Shown piece by piece: positions 41,771 to 50,763 of a stretch of 64,000 nt of DNA. Where the stretch lies: positions 1 through 64,000 of the forward strand of contig NZ_WJXB01000009.1 in assembly GCF_009664975.1 (NCBI RefSeq). The letters run 5' to 3'. The notes below the pieces were generated by a model. That model ran no database searches. It saw only the letters and a list, made by a program, of their open reading frames with translations, and was not told the origin of the DNA. Every line of letters begins with the position of its first letter. Position 1 is the stretch's first letter. The stretch comes from Paenibacillus monticola. Lineage in GTDB: Bacteria > Bacillota > Bacilli > Paenibacillales > Paenibacillaceae. A program made the translations under genes and the position numbers.

Positions 41771-42749
41771 TGAGATTACGAAACAGGCTCCCCTAAATTC
41801 GGGCTTTGGGCCACAGACAACAGCTGCGGAAGCGCTTGGTGGCCGTGATTTGAGTGGCAAAATTGCGATCGTGACTGGAGGGTATTCTGGTCTAGGACTT
41901 GAAACCTCGCGCGTGCTTGCCGAAGCAGGAGCTACCGTTATCGTTCCTGTACGCACACTAGAGAAAGCTCGTGCTTCTTTAGCTGGCATTCCCCGTATTG
42001 AGATGGAAATCCTGGATCTACTTGATCCTGCCTCTATTGATGCTTTCGCGCAGCGGTTTCTTGATTCAGGGCGGCCGCTGCACATCCTCATCAACAGCGC
42101 AGGGATAATGGCCCCACCACTGGTTCGGGATGCCCGTGGTTACGAATCGCAGCTCGCTACGAACCATCTGGGTCATTTCCAGTTGGTTGCCCGTCTCTGG
42201 CCTGCCTTACAACAAGCCGGAGCTGCAAGGGTCGTCGCAGTATCTTCGCGGGGCCACCATAGAAGCGGAGTGGACTTCGAAGATCCGAATTATGAGCGGC
42301 GGGAATATGAGAAGTGGAATGGCTACGGTCAATCAAAGACGGCCAATGTCTTATTTGCAGTCGAGCTGGACAAGCGGGGGAAGAAGCATGGCGTTCGGGC
42401 GTTTTCCTTGCATCCTGGCAGTATCCTGACAGATCTGGCCCGTAATTTGTCTGATGCTGAACTGCGATCCATGGGAGCTTTGGACGATGCTGGGCAGCCT
42501 ATTTCTGCCGAATTGACGACTCATATGAAGACTGTCCAGCAGGGAGCTGCGACTAGCATCTGGTGTGCAACGAACCAGCAGCTGGAGGGCAAGGGCGGTG
42601 TTTATTGCGAGGACTGTGATATTGCTGAGATCGTTCCGGTCGACAGCGAGAAGAAAGAAGGAGTACGGTCTTGGGCGATTGATTCTCAGTTTGCTGAGCA
42701 GTTGTGGAAGTTGAGCGAGAACTTGACTGGCGTGAATTTTGCCATCTAA
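41751..42749 (+). CDS. Short-chain dehydrogenase/reductase
   Basis: 332 aa. Classical SDR: cofactor motif TGGYSGLG (about 39-46), NSAG, catalytic Ser in VVAVSSRGHH and the Tyr-x-x-x-Lys pair in GYGQSKTAN. It resembles retinol-dehydrogenase/WW-domain-oxidoreductase-like SDRs. The substrate is unknown; the MerR neighbour suggests aldehydes or xenobiotics (inference). The start is ambiguous, ATG 41751 or 41760, both overlapping the MerR gene; translation is probably coupled. Confidence 0.88.
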   Translation: MQNMINDEITKQAPLNSGFGPQTTAAEALGGRDLSGKIAIVTGGYSGLGLETSRVLAEAGATVIVPVRTLEKARASLAGIPRIEMEILDLLDPASIDAFAQRFLDSGRPLHILINSAGIMAPPLVRDARGYESQLATNHLGHFQLVARLWPALQQAGAARVVAVSSRGHHRSGVDFEDPNYERREYEKWNGYGQSKTANVLFAVELDKRGKKHGVRAFSLHPGSILTDLARNLSDAELRSMGALDDAGQPISAELTTHMKTVQQGAATSIWCATNQQLEGKGGVYCEDCDIAEIVPVDSEKKEGVRSWAIDSQFAEQLWKLSENLTGVNFAI

Positions 42750-42785
42750 ACAATGTGCAAATTAAACACTGTCGTTACAACAACA

Positions 42786-42821
42786 AAACGGGTGCCGTCC
42801 ACATAAGGACGGCACCCGTTT
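42786..42821 (+). terminator. Terminator after the SDR gene
   Basis: 15-bp perfect stem with GGGTGCCGTCC, a 6-nt loop and T-rich tail. A close copy occurs at 53505-53545. Confidence 0.85.
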
Positions 42822-42867
42822 CTTCTTGCAAATTTAACATCATGTAATGAATGATTCAGCAGTTTAA

Positions 42868-43110
42868 TTATTTACCTGCAGTTTCGATAAGAACCTTGAG
42901 CTCAGGGAGATTAAATCCCTTAACCACTTGATCTCCAGAGACAGTAACTGGCACACCCATGAAACCGAGCTGTTCAACTTCTTCCTGGTAAACGGTGCTG
43001 GTCATGACATCTCTTACTTCGAAGGGAATGCCTTGCTCGGTGAGCAGTTGTTTGACCAAATTGCAGTCGCTGCAGCCTGCTGTGGAATAGACTATGACTT
43101 GCCCGCTCAT
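42868..43110 (-). CDS. Glutaredoxin-family protein
   Basis: 80-aa thioredoxin-fold protein with redox motif CSDC (Cys13, Cys16), cis-Pro in VPVT and a GFN segment, similar to NrdH/bacilliredoxin-like glutaredoxins. It reduces disulfides in the cytosol. Its ATG overlaps the stop of the upstream ytxJ gene. Confidence 0.88.
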   Translation of the reverse strand: MSGQVIVYSTAGCSDCNLVKQLLTEQGIPFEVRDVMTSTVYQEEVEQLGFMGVPVTVSGDQVVKGFNLPELKVLIETAGK

Positions 43111-43433
43111 GAGTTTACAGCCGCTTTGATAGCATCACGCGTAATTTTCCAGTGGGAAGTATTCCAGCGGACTTCCGAATTCTCAAGCAGGAAGATTTGC
43201 GGAGATTCATGCTTAATGCCAAAATCCTCAGCGATTTGTGTGGAGACAGGGCGATCCTCAATGACAAGGACGATGGCTGCCGTAGTATCTGTATCTTTTA
43301 GAAAGGCTTCGAATTCCTCGTTCGCCTTCGCACTGATAGGGCAGGTAGTGCTGTGTTTGAAGAGCAGTTTCTTGCCTGGTTGCTCAACATATTGGTGCAG
43401 ATCCTCCAGAGAATGGAGTCGTTGGATAGACAA
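43107..43433 (-). CDS. ytxJ: YtxJ-family bacilliredoxin-like protein
   Basis: 108-aa thioredoxin-fold protein of the YtxJ (BrxC) family, with the single active Cys31 in TTCPIS, which removes bacillithiol from protein thiols. The best start is TTG 43433, because AGGAAGGTGAT is correctly placed; the frame runs on to 43484 without a ribosome site. It overlaps the glutaredoxin gene by 4 bp, so the two likely work together in thiol repair. Confidence 0.88.
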   Translation of the reverse strand: MSIQRLHSLEDLHQYVEQPGKKLLFKHSTTCPISAKANEEFEAFLKDTDTTAAIVLVIEDRPVSTQIAEDFGIKHESPQIFLLENSEVRWNTSHWKITRDAIKAAVNS

Positions 43434-43473
43434 AGTTATCACCTTCCTGGGATAGTTGTTTGCTAACAATTGT

Positions 43474-43485
43474 GTTGCTAGCAAC
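43474..43485. promoter_or_regulatory. Palindrome upstream of ytxJ
   Basis: GTTGCTAGCAAC is a perfect 12-bp palindrome, with a related TGCTAACAA 13 bp nearer to the gene. MarR/OhrR-type regulators use similar sites. It lies about 40-50 bp before the TTG start. Confidence 0.45.
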
Positions 43486-43677
43486 TGTTATTATGATTGT
43501 AACATAGTTCAAAATTAAATCAAAAAAATATTCTTAACTGCTTGGATAAGCAAGCTGAAATGAGTAATGAAATGGCGTTGAAAAAACAGATGTCACATGC
43601 TAAGGTGAGGGGGATGGAAGTAAGATACTGGAAATAAGATACACCTGTATTTGCCACAGGAAAGGGAGTTCGTTATC

Positions 43678-44400
43678 ATGCAAAAGATCGCTTGTGTTAC
43701 CGGTGCAGACCGAGGTCTGGGATTATTTATTGTACGTTGGTTATTGGAGAATCAGTTCACTGTATTTGCGGGCCAATATATGGTGGATTCAGAACCACTG
43801 AGCATGCTTAAATCCCAATACCCAGAGAATTTAAAGCTGATTCCTCTGGATATAGGCAATAGTGACAATGTGAAGCAAGCGGCGCGAGCCATTGCAGGCA
43901 GCACTGGGCACGTCGATATTATTATCAACAACGCCGGCATTATTCATAAGGCGGATTGTGCTACGATGCTGGTTGATATGGATGATGAAGCCATGGCACA
44001 AATCTATAATGTGAACACACTGGGGTCTTTGAGAGTCAGCAATGCACTAATGGGTCTGCTGCTGCAAGGCAAGGATAAACTCATTGTCAATATTTCCTCG
44101 GAGGCTGGCAGCATAGCCAGCAATAAGCGAATCAACATGTACGGATATTGTATGTCCAAGGCGGCACTTAATATGCAGTCCTCCTTGATGCATAATCATT
44201 TGAAGAACTTAGGCGGTCAGGTCATGGTGTTCCACCCCGGCTGGTTGCAGACCTATATGAATGGCCACAAGAATGAAGAGGCGCCCATATCACCTGAGGA
44301 GTCAGCCTATAAGATTATGAATCTCGTGCAGCGGCATAAGGATTACCTTGGTGAAGAACCGGCCTATCTCGATCTGGATGGCAAACGTTGGCCATGGTAA
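43678..44400 (+). CDS. Short-chain dehydrogenase/reductase
   Basis: 240 aa. Cofactor motif TGADRGLG (about 8-15), NNAG, active Ser in VNISSEAG and the Tyr/Lys pair in YGYCMSKAA. AAAGGGAG before ATG 43678 sets the start. Substrate unknown. The ThuA-like gene follows after 49 bp. Confidence 0.9.
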   Translation: MQKIACVTGADRGLGLFIVRWLLENQFTVFAGQYMVDSEPLSMLKSQYPENLKLIPLDIGNSDNVKQAARAIAGSTGHVDIIINNAGIIHKADCATMLVDMDDEAMAQIYNVNTLGSLRVSNALMGLLLQGKDKLIVNISSEAGSIASNKRINMYGYCMSKAALNMQSSLMHNHLKNLGGQVMVFHPGWLQTYMNGHKNEEAPISPEESAYKIMNLVQRHKDYLGEEPAYLDLDGKRWPW

Positions 44401-44449
44401 CCGGATTTCTATATTTACTTTGAGATGATAATAGAAGGGCGTGGATGAA

Positions 44450-45085
44450 TTGTCGACAATAAAAGCTTTGGCGCTGGGCAGCTACACAGAGGCTAAATAC
44501 CATCCTTTTGCCGGTGTGGATCATGAATTTGAACAGGTTTTTGCAGGTGAGTTGGAGGTTCAATCTTCAGAGGATTATGGCCTGCTGAATAAGGATACGT
44601 TATCTGAATATAAGCTGGTGATTGCCTATACGGAATTTTCTGATGTAAAAATATCCCTACAGCACAGCAGCGCATTGCTCTCTTATGTGGCTGGCGGTGG
44701 TGGACTACTTGTTGTACACAATGGGATCTCGCTGCAGCGGAATCAGGAGCTTGGCGTTATGCTGGGGGGGTATTTCACTCATCACCCAGAATATACTTCG
44801 CTTCATCTATCGATCCCGGTGCCGGAACATCCAATTATGCAGGGTATTGGGGATTTTGTGATACAGGACGAGCCCTATTATTTTGAGATGCAGCCTCATT
44901 TTGAGACGACAATCCTGGCAGAGTATCCACATGATGGTGCCATGAGACCGGCAGCCTGGTGTCACGAGTTCGGTCTTGGGCGGGTAGTCTATCTGATGCC
45001 TGGGCATCATCTGCCTTCATTTTCGGTAGAACCCTTTCGTCAGATGATCAAGCAGGGTGGACTTTGGGCAGCGGCATTGCTGTAG
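44450..45085 (+). CDS. ThuA-like domain protein
   Basis: 211 aa with the class I glutamine-amidotransferase-like fold of ThuA/trehalose-utilisation proteins: a GGGGLLVVHNG nucleophile-elbow region and the HPEYTS-HP loop. ThuA proteins relate to disaccharide use; the reaction is unclear. Starts at TTG 44450 (AGAAGGG 10 bp upstream) or GTG 44441. Confidence 0.78.
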   Translation: MSTIKALALGSYTEAKYHPFAGVDHEFEQVFAGELEVQSSEDYGLLNKDTLSEYKLVIAYTEFSDVKISLQHSSALLSYVAGGGGLLVVHNGISLQRNQELGVMLGGYFTHHPEYTSLHLSIPVPEHPIMQGIGDFVIQDEPYYFEMQPHFETTILAEYPHDGAMRPAAWCHEFGLGRVVYLMPGHHLPSFSVEPFRQMIKQGGLWAAALL

Positions 45086-45124
45086 TAGTCAGTTTTGAAT
45101 GGCTAATACCAATATAGTATTTAT

Positions 45125-45163
45125 AGAGTCCAACTGTAGCGACAGCTACGGTTGGACTCTTTT
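45125..45163 (+). terminator. Terminator after the ThuA-like gene
   Basis: AGAGTCCAACTGTAGC pairs with GCTACGGTTGGACTCT (one wobble), loop GACA, four T follow. Confidence 0.85.
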
Positions 45164-45320
45164 GGTGCGCCCAGCAGCGTGCAGAGGGTCGGAAGGCCAT
45201 TGGTGGTATGTAGGCATAGGAATGCTGGATTTTGTACATCATTTATCGTTTTCCCTAGTTGCGTGCATGAATTATCCTGTGCTGGCAAAAAATATGACTG
45301 CAGCTATAAAGGGGGCGTTA

Positions 45321-47075
45321 ATGGTGTGGAAGACGATAGCGGGCTTATTTCCGAGCTGGAGCATGCTGTTTCAGGGATTCATCATCTTCATTGTACCCGT
45401 TGCCTTAACGCGTACAATGACCTGGATCGGAGCAAAAGAGGGAAAAGTGAGCACTAGAGGACTCAGGGCTGAAGGCACAAAGGGTGGTGGTGTTCCAAGT
45501 GCTGCAGGGTCAGGCGGAAATGTGCAGAAGAGCAATCCAGCTCCCCGTAAGATCAAGGAGGGGGGGGATTCTGTTAGTGTTGCGGATCATGTGTCCGCCT
45601 CTATGACCTATACTGGCCAATTTCAGGAGGATTTGCAGAAGTTTAAAGAGATGAGCGCAGATATGGCCGATGTCAATGTGAGAGAACTGCGCATTGGAGC
45701 TCTGCAGATCAAAGCGGCGCTGCTGTTCGTGGATGGGCTTACGGACAAGGATGGAATGGATCGTAATATTCTGAAGCCTCTAATGAATGCGATGCGCCCT
45801 TTTGAAGGCATGACCACCGCTCCAGAAGCGAACGTGCTCAAAAACATTATTATTCATCAGGTTATTTTAGTCTCGGAAATCGAATTTACCGCAAATCCGC
45901 TGATGTCGCTGCAAAAGGTATTGTTCGGCTCTGCTGTATTGCTGGTCGAGGGTATGACTGAAGTTTTTGTAATGGGTACCCCGAAGGGCAGAACAAGAAT
46001 AGGTGAGGAGCCGGTATCGGAAGCACTCCTGCGCGGTCCGCGGATCGGTTTCACCGAGACGCTCAGTGATAATACGGCTATGCTCCGGAGGAATGGGCAG
46101 AACACCGAACTTGCTATGATTTCTTTTACAGTGGGCAAAAGAATACAGAAAGAAATGGTTTTGACGTATATCAAAGATATCGCTAACGAGGAGCTTGTAG
46201 AGGAGGTCAAGCGAAGAATCCGCACGATCGATATAGATGATGTTAAAGAATCTGGCTATGTGGAGCAACTGATTGAAGATAACTATCTCAGTCCTTTTCA
46301 GCAGATCCAGAATACTGAAAGGCCGGACCGTGTAATGGCGGCCCTGCTGGAGGGAAGGGTGGCTATCCTTCTTGACGGTACACCGTTTGCTTTGATCATG
46401 CCGGTTACGTTCGCGATGCTGCTGCAATCTCCGGAGGATTATTATGACCGCTGGATTGCGGGTTCTCTGCTCCGTGTACTTCGTTTTTTGGCAGCAACCA
46501 TATCGTTGTTTGGTCCTGCCTTGTATATCTCATTTCTCTCCTTTCATCCGGGATTGATTCCGACCAAGCTGGTCATTTCTATTATTAATTCCCGGCAGGG
46601 GGTGCCCTTTCCTTCATTAATTGAAGCGCTGATCATGGAGGTATCCATAGAAATATTGCGGGAAGCCGGACTGCGTCTGCCTAAACCGATTGGACCCGCG
46701 ATGGGGATTGTTGGCGGCTTAATTATTGGACAAGCAGCCGTAGAAGCGGGGATTGTCAGTCCGATTCTTGTCATTGTTGTGGCGGTTACAGCGATTTCTT
46801 CCTTTTCAATGCCCATGTATAGTGCTGGTATTACATTGCGGATGCTTCGGTTCGTTGCGATGTTCTTCGCCGCGACGTTTGGATTGTACGGTGTGATTCT
46901 GTTCTTCCTTTTGCTGAGCAGTCATTTAATCAAGCTGAAAAGCTTTGGCGTTCCATACCTTAGCATGGCAGCTCCCTACCGGATACGTGATTGGAAGGAT
47001 TTCATTATCCGGATGCCGCTGCAGTTTATGAAACGCAGGCCGGAACTGCTGAAACCCAAGGAACCTCGGCGATAA
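45321..47075 (+). CDS. Spore germinant receptor A subunit
   Basis: GerAA/GerBA-family membrane protein of 584 aa. It has a large soluble domain (about 85-340) with the LFVDGLTDKD, RGPRIGFTE, QNTERPDRVMA and EGRVAILLDGTPFALI motifs, then about five helices (about 350-540), including GVPFPSLIEALIMEV. In the spore inner membrane it acts with B and C subunits to sense nutrients. Unusually, the chosen start adds an N-terminal hydrophobic helix (about 9-28) and a Gly/Ser linker before the soluble domain. AAAGGGGG is placed before ATG 45321; the frame is open to 45099. Likely expressed in the forespore. Confidence 0.93.
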   Translation: MVWKTIAGLFPSWSMLFQGFIIFIVPVALTRTMTWIGAKEGKVSTRGLRAEGTKGGGVPSAAGSGGNVQKSNPAPRKIKEGGDSVSVADHVSASMTYTGQFQEDLQKFKEMSADMADVNVRELRIGALQIKAALLFVDGLTDKDGMDRNILKPLMNAMRPFEGMTTAPEANVLKNIIIHQVILVSEIEFTANPLMSLQKVLFGSAVLLVEGMTEVFVMGTPKGRTRIGEEPVSEALLRGPRIGFTETLSDNTAMLRRNGQNTELAMISFTVGKRIQKEMVLTYIKDIANEELVEEVKRRIRTIDIDDVKESGYVEQLIEDNYLSPFQQIQNTERPDRVMAALLEGRVAILLDGTPFALIMPVTFAMLLQSPEDYYDRWIAGSLLRVLRFLAATISLFGPALYISFLSFHPGLIPTKLVISIINSRQGVPFPSLIEALIMEVSIEILREAGLRLPKPIGPAMGIVGGLIIGQAAVEAGIVSPILVIVVAVTAISSFSMPMYSAGITLRMLRFVAMFFAATFGLYGVILFFLLLSSHLIKLKSFGVPYLSMAAPYRIRDWKDFIIRMPLQFMKRRPELLKPKEPRR

Positions 47076-47109
47076 GGATGAGAAATTAAAGGAATTGGAG
47101 GTGTGAGAT

Positions 47110-48201
47110 ATGAACGCCGAAGTAAAGGATCGAATAACAACCACTCAAGCAACAATCATGATGGTGAATTATATACTCGCTGCAGGTATTCTCACCCTTC
47201 CCAGGACAGTAGTTCAAGCCAGTGGAACTCCCGATGTATGGATATCCGTAATTCTGGGCGGCATACTCTCTATGCTGACAGGAGCTGTAATTGTGAGGCT
47301 CAATCAGCGGTTTCCGGGCCAAACCTTTTTTCAATATAGTCGGCGCATCATTGGCAAGCCGCTGGGAGTGTTGCTGGGAATGGTAATTGCCGGGTATTTT
47401 CTATGTATAGCCAGTTATGAAATACGTTCCGTACAGGAAGTGACTGTTTTTTTTCTGTTAGAGGGGACACCTTCCTGGGCTTTTGCGTTCGCGTTTATAT
47501 GGACTGCTCTTTACTTATGCAGAGGCGGAATCAATGCTGTATCCCGCATGTGTCGGTTGATTGTTCCTATTACTTGGACGGTATTTGCCATAGTATGTCT
47601 GCTTAGTCTCAAAGTCTTTGATATCAATAATCTACGCCCCGTACTTGGGGAAGGATTGGGACCCGTCTGGAAAGGGGTTAAGCCGACCTCTCTGACCTTT
47701 ACGGCAGGGGAAGCCCTGTTCTTCCTGATTGCTTTTATGGATAAGCCGAAGAAGGCTATGAGAGTACTTGTAGTCGGAACATGTATACCCACATTTTTTT
47801 ATGTTGCCGCTGTTGTACTGACTATCGGGGCATTCTCTGTAGACGGAGTAGTAACGAGAACGTGGCCGTTCCTTGATCTGATACGCAGCTTTGAGGTGGA
47901 TTATCTCATATTCGAACGTTTTGAATCGCTGCTGCTGGTTATCTGGATCATGCAGATATTTTGTACATTTTGCATTGCTTTCTACGGTGCTGCTCTCGGC
48001 ATGTCGCAAATACTGAACAAAAAATTCCACAATTGCCTGTTTGCCCTGTTGCCAGTAGTTTATGTCATTTCCGAGATTATTCCTAGTATTAATGCGCTGT
48101 TTGCGTTTGGGACAGGAATCGGAAACTGGGCCATAGTCCTGTTTGGATGCATGCCGCTGCCTTTGTTAATCATCGCCCGCTTAAGGAGGATTGGGCCATG
48201 A
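47110..48201 (+). CDS. Spore germinant receptor B subunit
   Basis: 363-aa transporter-like membrane protein of the GerAB/ArcD/ProY family with ten helices (start TTQATIMMVNYILAAGILTLP). In related receptors this subunit binds the germinant amino acid or sugar. TTGGAGGTG precedes the ATG. Its stop overlaps the start of the first C gene (ATGA). A fragment homologous to its last codons lies at 49402-49462. Confidence 0.93.
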   Translation: MNAEVKDRITTTQATIMMVNYILAAGILTLPRTVVQASGTPDVWISVILGGILSMLTGAVIVRLNQRFPGQTFFQYSRRIIGKPLGVLLGMVIAGYFLCIASYEIRSVQEVTVFFLLEGTPSWAFAFAFIWTALYLCRGGINAVSRMCRLIVPITWTVFAIVCLLSLKVFDINNLRPVLGEGLGPVWKGVKPTSLTFTAGEALFFLIAFMDKPKKAMRVLVVGTCIPTFFYVAAVVLTIGAFSVDGVVTRTWPFLDLIRSFEVDYLIFERFESLLLVIWIMQIFCTFCIAFYGAALGMSQILNKKFHNCLFALLPVVYVISEIIPSINALFAFGTGIGNWAIVLFGCMPLPLLIIARLRRIGP

Positions 48202-49391
48202 AGCGCACAGCTGTAATTCTGGTGCTGCTTGCAGCGTGTGTACTACTCTCTGGGTGCTGGAGCAGCTCGCCCATTGAGGATTTAAATATGATAGTTGGTG
48301 TCGCATTGGATAGCGCGGATGAAACCGAGGTTGAAGCGATATTTGAGCGTGAGGGCGGGGATTACCCGAAACGGAAAAAAATATCTTGTACCTACCAATT
48401 TGTTATTCCACAAGGCGCGGGAGGAACCCCAAAAGGTGCACCTCCATCCAAAAATTTCAATAACATGACTGAAACTGGAGACTCTATCTTTGAAGCTGTA
48501 AGGGAGTTTTCATTGCGTACGAACCGTCCTCCGATTGGACATCATCTGAAGATCGTTGTGATTGGAGAGGAGCTTGCACGTTCAACGAATATATCCGAGC
48601 TCATAGATTTCTACGCCCGGGATAATGATCTCCGTCCAAGTGTATTGCTGATGATCAGTGGTGGCAAGGCCAGGGATGTACTGAGTAATTCGCTGCCAGG
48701 CCAGATCCCCTCATTTGTGTTGGAAGATATTTTCAATAACGTGGACCGGAACTCAAGAATATGGGAGCCTCTGTCTATTGCCAAGGTGGTCGGTCTTTTG
48801 CATGGAAAAAAGAGTTTTTTAATGCAAAATGTGATTATTTCAGGGAAGGAATATAAATTTGCAGGAGCAGGAGTGATCAGAGGGAAAACGGGAAAGTACA
48901 TTGGCTTTCTGGATGAGTCAGAGCTGGAGGGTATGGTCTGGGTTACGGGAAAGGGAAAGGGTGGAGTTCTCAAGACGTATGATCCGGATAGAGACAAGCT
49001 CCTAACGTATGAAATCAATTCTATGAGCAGTAAAATCAAGGCGAAAGTGGAGGGTGACGACATTTCTTTTGTCGTTAACATAAAGTCCAGCGGAAGATAT
49101 GCTGAAGTATTTGCCTCCGGTGGAAAAAAACTAGACAAGGCTTGGGTAGAGAAAGATGAGAAAACGCTGCAGAAGCAGATCGAAAAATTGGCTCAATCCA
49201 CCGTGGACAAAATGCAGCATGAACTGCATGTTGACGTTGCGGGATTCGGAAACAGTCTCCATATTCAGTATCCGTCCGTATGGCGCAAGGTCAAGGAGGA
49301 TTGGGACGAAACCTTCAGCGAAATTCCGGTTACCTATGAGGTGAAGCTGGATTTAGAGAATTATGGTGCCTCCGGAATAACTGCTGAGTAA
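48198..49391 (+). CDS. Spore germinant receptor C subunit, copy 1
   Basis: GerAC-family lipoprotein of 397 aa. The lipobox is LLSGC, lipidated at Cys20, followed by WSSSPIEDL. The protein anchors on the outer face of the inner spore membrane. The frame opens at 48147, but 48198 follows a ribosome site (AAGGAGG) and overlaps the B gene. The 3' part (about 48886-49338) is nearly identical to that of copy 2. Confidence 0.93.
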   Translation: MKRTAVILVLLAACVLLSGCWSSSPIEDLNMIVGVALDSADETEVEAIFEREGGDYPKRKKISCTYQFVIPQGAGGTPKGAPPSKNFNNMTETGDSIFEAVREFSLRTNRPPIGHHLKIVVIGEELARSTNISELIDFYARDNDLRPSVLLMISGGKARDVLSNSLPGQIPSFVLEDIFNNVDRNSRIWEPLSIAKVVGLLHGKKSFLMQNVIISGKEYKFAGAGVIRGKTGKYIGFLDESELEGMVWVTGKGKGGVLKTYDPDRDKLLTYEINSMSSKIKAKVEGDDISFVVNIKSSGRYAEVFASGGKKLDKAWVEKDEKTLQKQIEKLAQSTVDKMQHELHVDVAGFGNSLHIQYPSVWRKVKEDWDETFSEIPVTYEVKLDLENYGASGITAE

Positions 49392-49401
49392 GGGAGGGGG
49401 C

Positions 49402-49462
49402 ATGGGTTGCAGGAACTGGGCGATCATGCTGTTGTCCTTACTGATCAGCTTCCGCTTAAGAG
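49402..49462 (+). pseudogene. Remnant of the 3' end of a germination B gene
   Basis: Translated in frame it reads NWAIMLL then LLISFRLRGG, aligning with NWAIVLF...LLIIARLRR at the end of the B protein (48129-48190), with a 12-base gap. It marks the left edge of the duplicated unit. Confidence 0.65.
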
Positions 49463-49474
49463 GAGGGTTGAGTT

Positions 49475-50668
49475 ATGAAGCGCGCAGGTGTAATTATGAT
49501 GCTGCTCGCAGCGTGTGTACTGCTGTCCGCATGCTGGAGCAGCACGCCAATTGAGGATTTAAATTTGATAGTAGGTATCGCACTGGATAGCGCGGATGAA
49601 ACCGAAGTTGAAGCGGGATTTGAGCGTGAGGGCGGAAATTATCCGAAAGAGGATAAAATATCCTGTACCTACCAATTTATGATTCCGCAAGGCGCGGCAG
49701 GCCCCCAAAAAGGAAGTTCACAAACCAGGAATTTCAATAACATAACAGAAACTGGAGATTCTATCTTTGAAGCTATACGGGAGCTTTTACTGCGTACGAA
49801 TCGTCCTTTAAATGGATATCACCTGAAGACCGTTGTGATTGGGGAGCAGCTTGCACGTTCAATGAATATCTCCGAGCTTATAGGATTCTACACCCGCGAC
49901 AATAACATCCGTCCGAATGTTCTACTGTTGGTCAGCAGGGGGAGGGCCAGGGACGTGCTGAATAATGCGCTTCCGGGTCAAATCCCTGCCTTTGTGCTGG
50001 AAGGTATCTTTAATAACCGGGACCGGAACACTAAGATATGGGAACCGGTATCTATGGCTATGGTAGTCGGTCCCTTGTACGGGAAAACAAGCTTTTTGCT
50101 GCAAAATGTAAATTCTGCAGGCAAGGAACCCAAATTTGCGGGAGCAGGTGTAATCAAAGGGAAAACGGGAAAACTCATTGGCTTTTTGGATGAGTCAGAG
50201 CTGGAGGGTATGGTCTGGGTTACGGGAAAGGGAAAGGGTGGAGTTCTCAAGACATATGATCCGGATAGAGACAAGCTCTTAACGTATGAAATCAAATCTA
50301 TGAGCAGTAAAATCAAGGCGAAAGTGGAGGGTGACGACATTTCTTTTGTCGTTAACATAAAGTCCAGCGGAAGATATGCTGAAGTATTAGCCTCCGGTGG
50401 GAAAAAATTAGACAAGGCTTGGGTAGAGAAAGATGAGAAAACGCTACAGAAGCAGGTCGAAAAATTGGCTCAATCCACCGTGGACAAAATGCAGCATGAA
50501 CTGCATGTCGACGTTGCCGGATTCGGAAAAAGTCTTCATATCCAGTTTCCGTCCGTATGGCGAAAGGTCAAGGAGGATTGGGACGAAACCTTCAGCGAAA
50601 TTCCGGTTACTTATGAAGTGAATATAGATATCGAAGAGTATGGGGCATCAGGTATCACAGCCGACTAA
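49475..50668 (+). CDS. Spore germinant receptor C subunit, copy 2
   Basis: GerAC-family lipoprotein of 397 aa, the same length as copy 1; lipobox LLSAC with Cys20. It follows copy 1 by 83 bp, with GAGGAGGG before the ATG. The two align without net gaps over their whole length (offset 1,277 bp). The first 225 residues have diverged clearly, but residues about 230-380 differ at only a few positions. A second C subunit could alter receptor assembly or be redundant. Confidence 0.92.
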   Translation: MKRAGVIMMLLAACVLLSACWSSTPIEDLNLIVGIALDSADETEVEAGFEREGGNYPKEDKISCTYQFMIPQGAAGPQKGSSQTRNFNNITETGDSIFEAIRELLLRTNRPLNGYHLKTVVIGEQLARSMNISELIGFYTRDNNIRPNVLLLVSRGRARDVLNNALPGQIPAFVLEGIFNNRDRNTKIWEPVSMAMVVGPLYGKTSFLLQNVNSAGKEPKFAGAGVIKGKTGKLIGFLDESELEGMVWVTGKGKGGVLKTYDPDRDKLLTYEIKSMSSKIKAKVEGDDISFVVNIKSSGRYAEVLASGGKKLDKAWVEKDEKTLQKQVEKLAQSTVDKMQHELHVDVAGFGKSLHIQFPSVWRKVKEDWDETFSEIPVTYEVNIDIEEYGASGITAD

Positions 50669-50694
50669 TAAGGGAGGACGCTGCAAAAAAAGTG

Positions 50695-50726
50695 TTGACC
50701 CCCTCACTGGTGTCAGGGTTTATACT
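50695..50726 (+). promoter_or_regulatory. MerR-type promoter
   Basis: TTGACC, a 19-20-bp spacer holding CCCTCAC-TGGT-GTCAGGG, then TATACT. Long spacer and dyad are typical of MerR control and fit the MerR gene at 50764. Confidence 0.8.
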
Positions 50727-50763
50727 GACTGTAAACCATTTCTCATGAACCCCGGGGAGAGGC

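Noticed and set aside
45255..45320. Forespore sigma-G promoter before the first ger operon
   Set aside because: A TGAATT and an ATATGA-like box exist, but spacing and -10 match are too weak to call.
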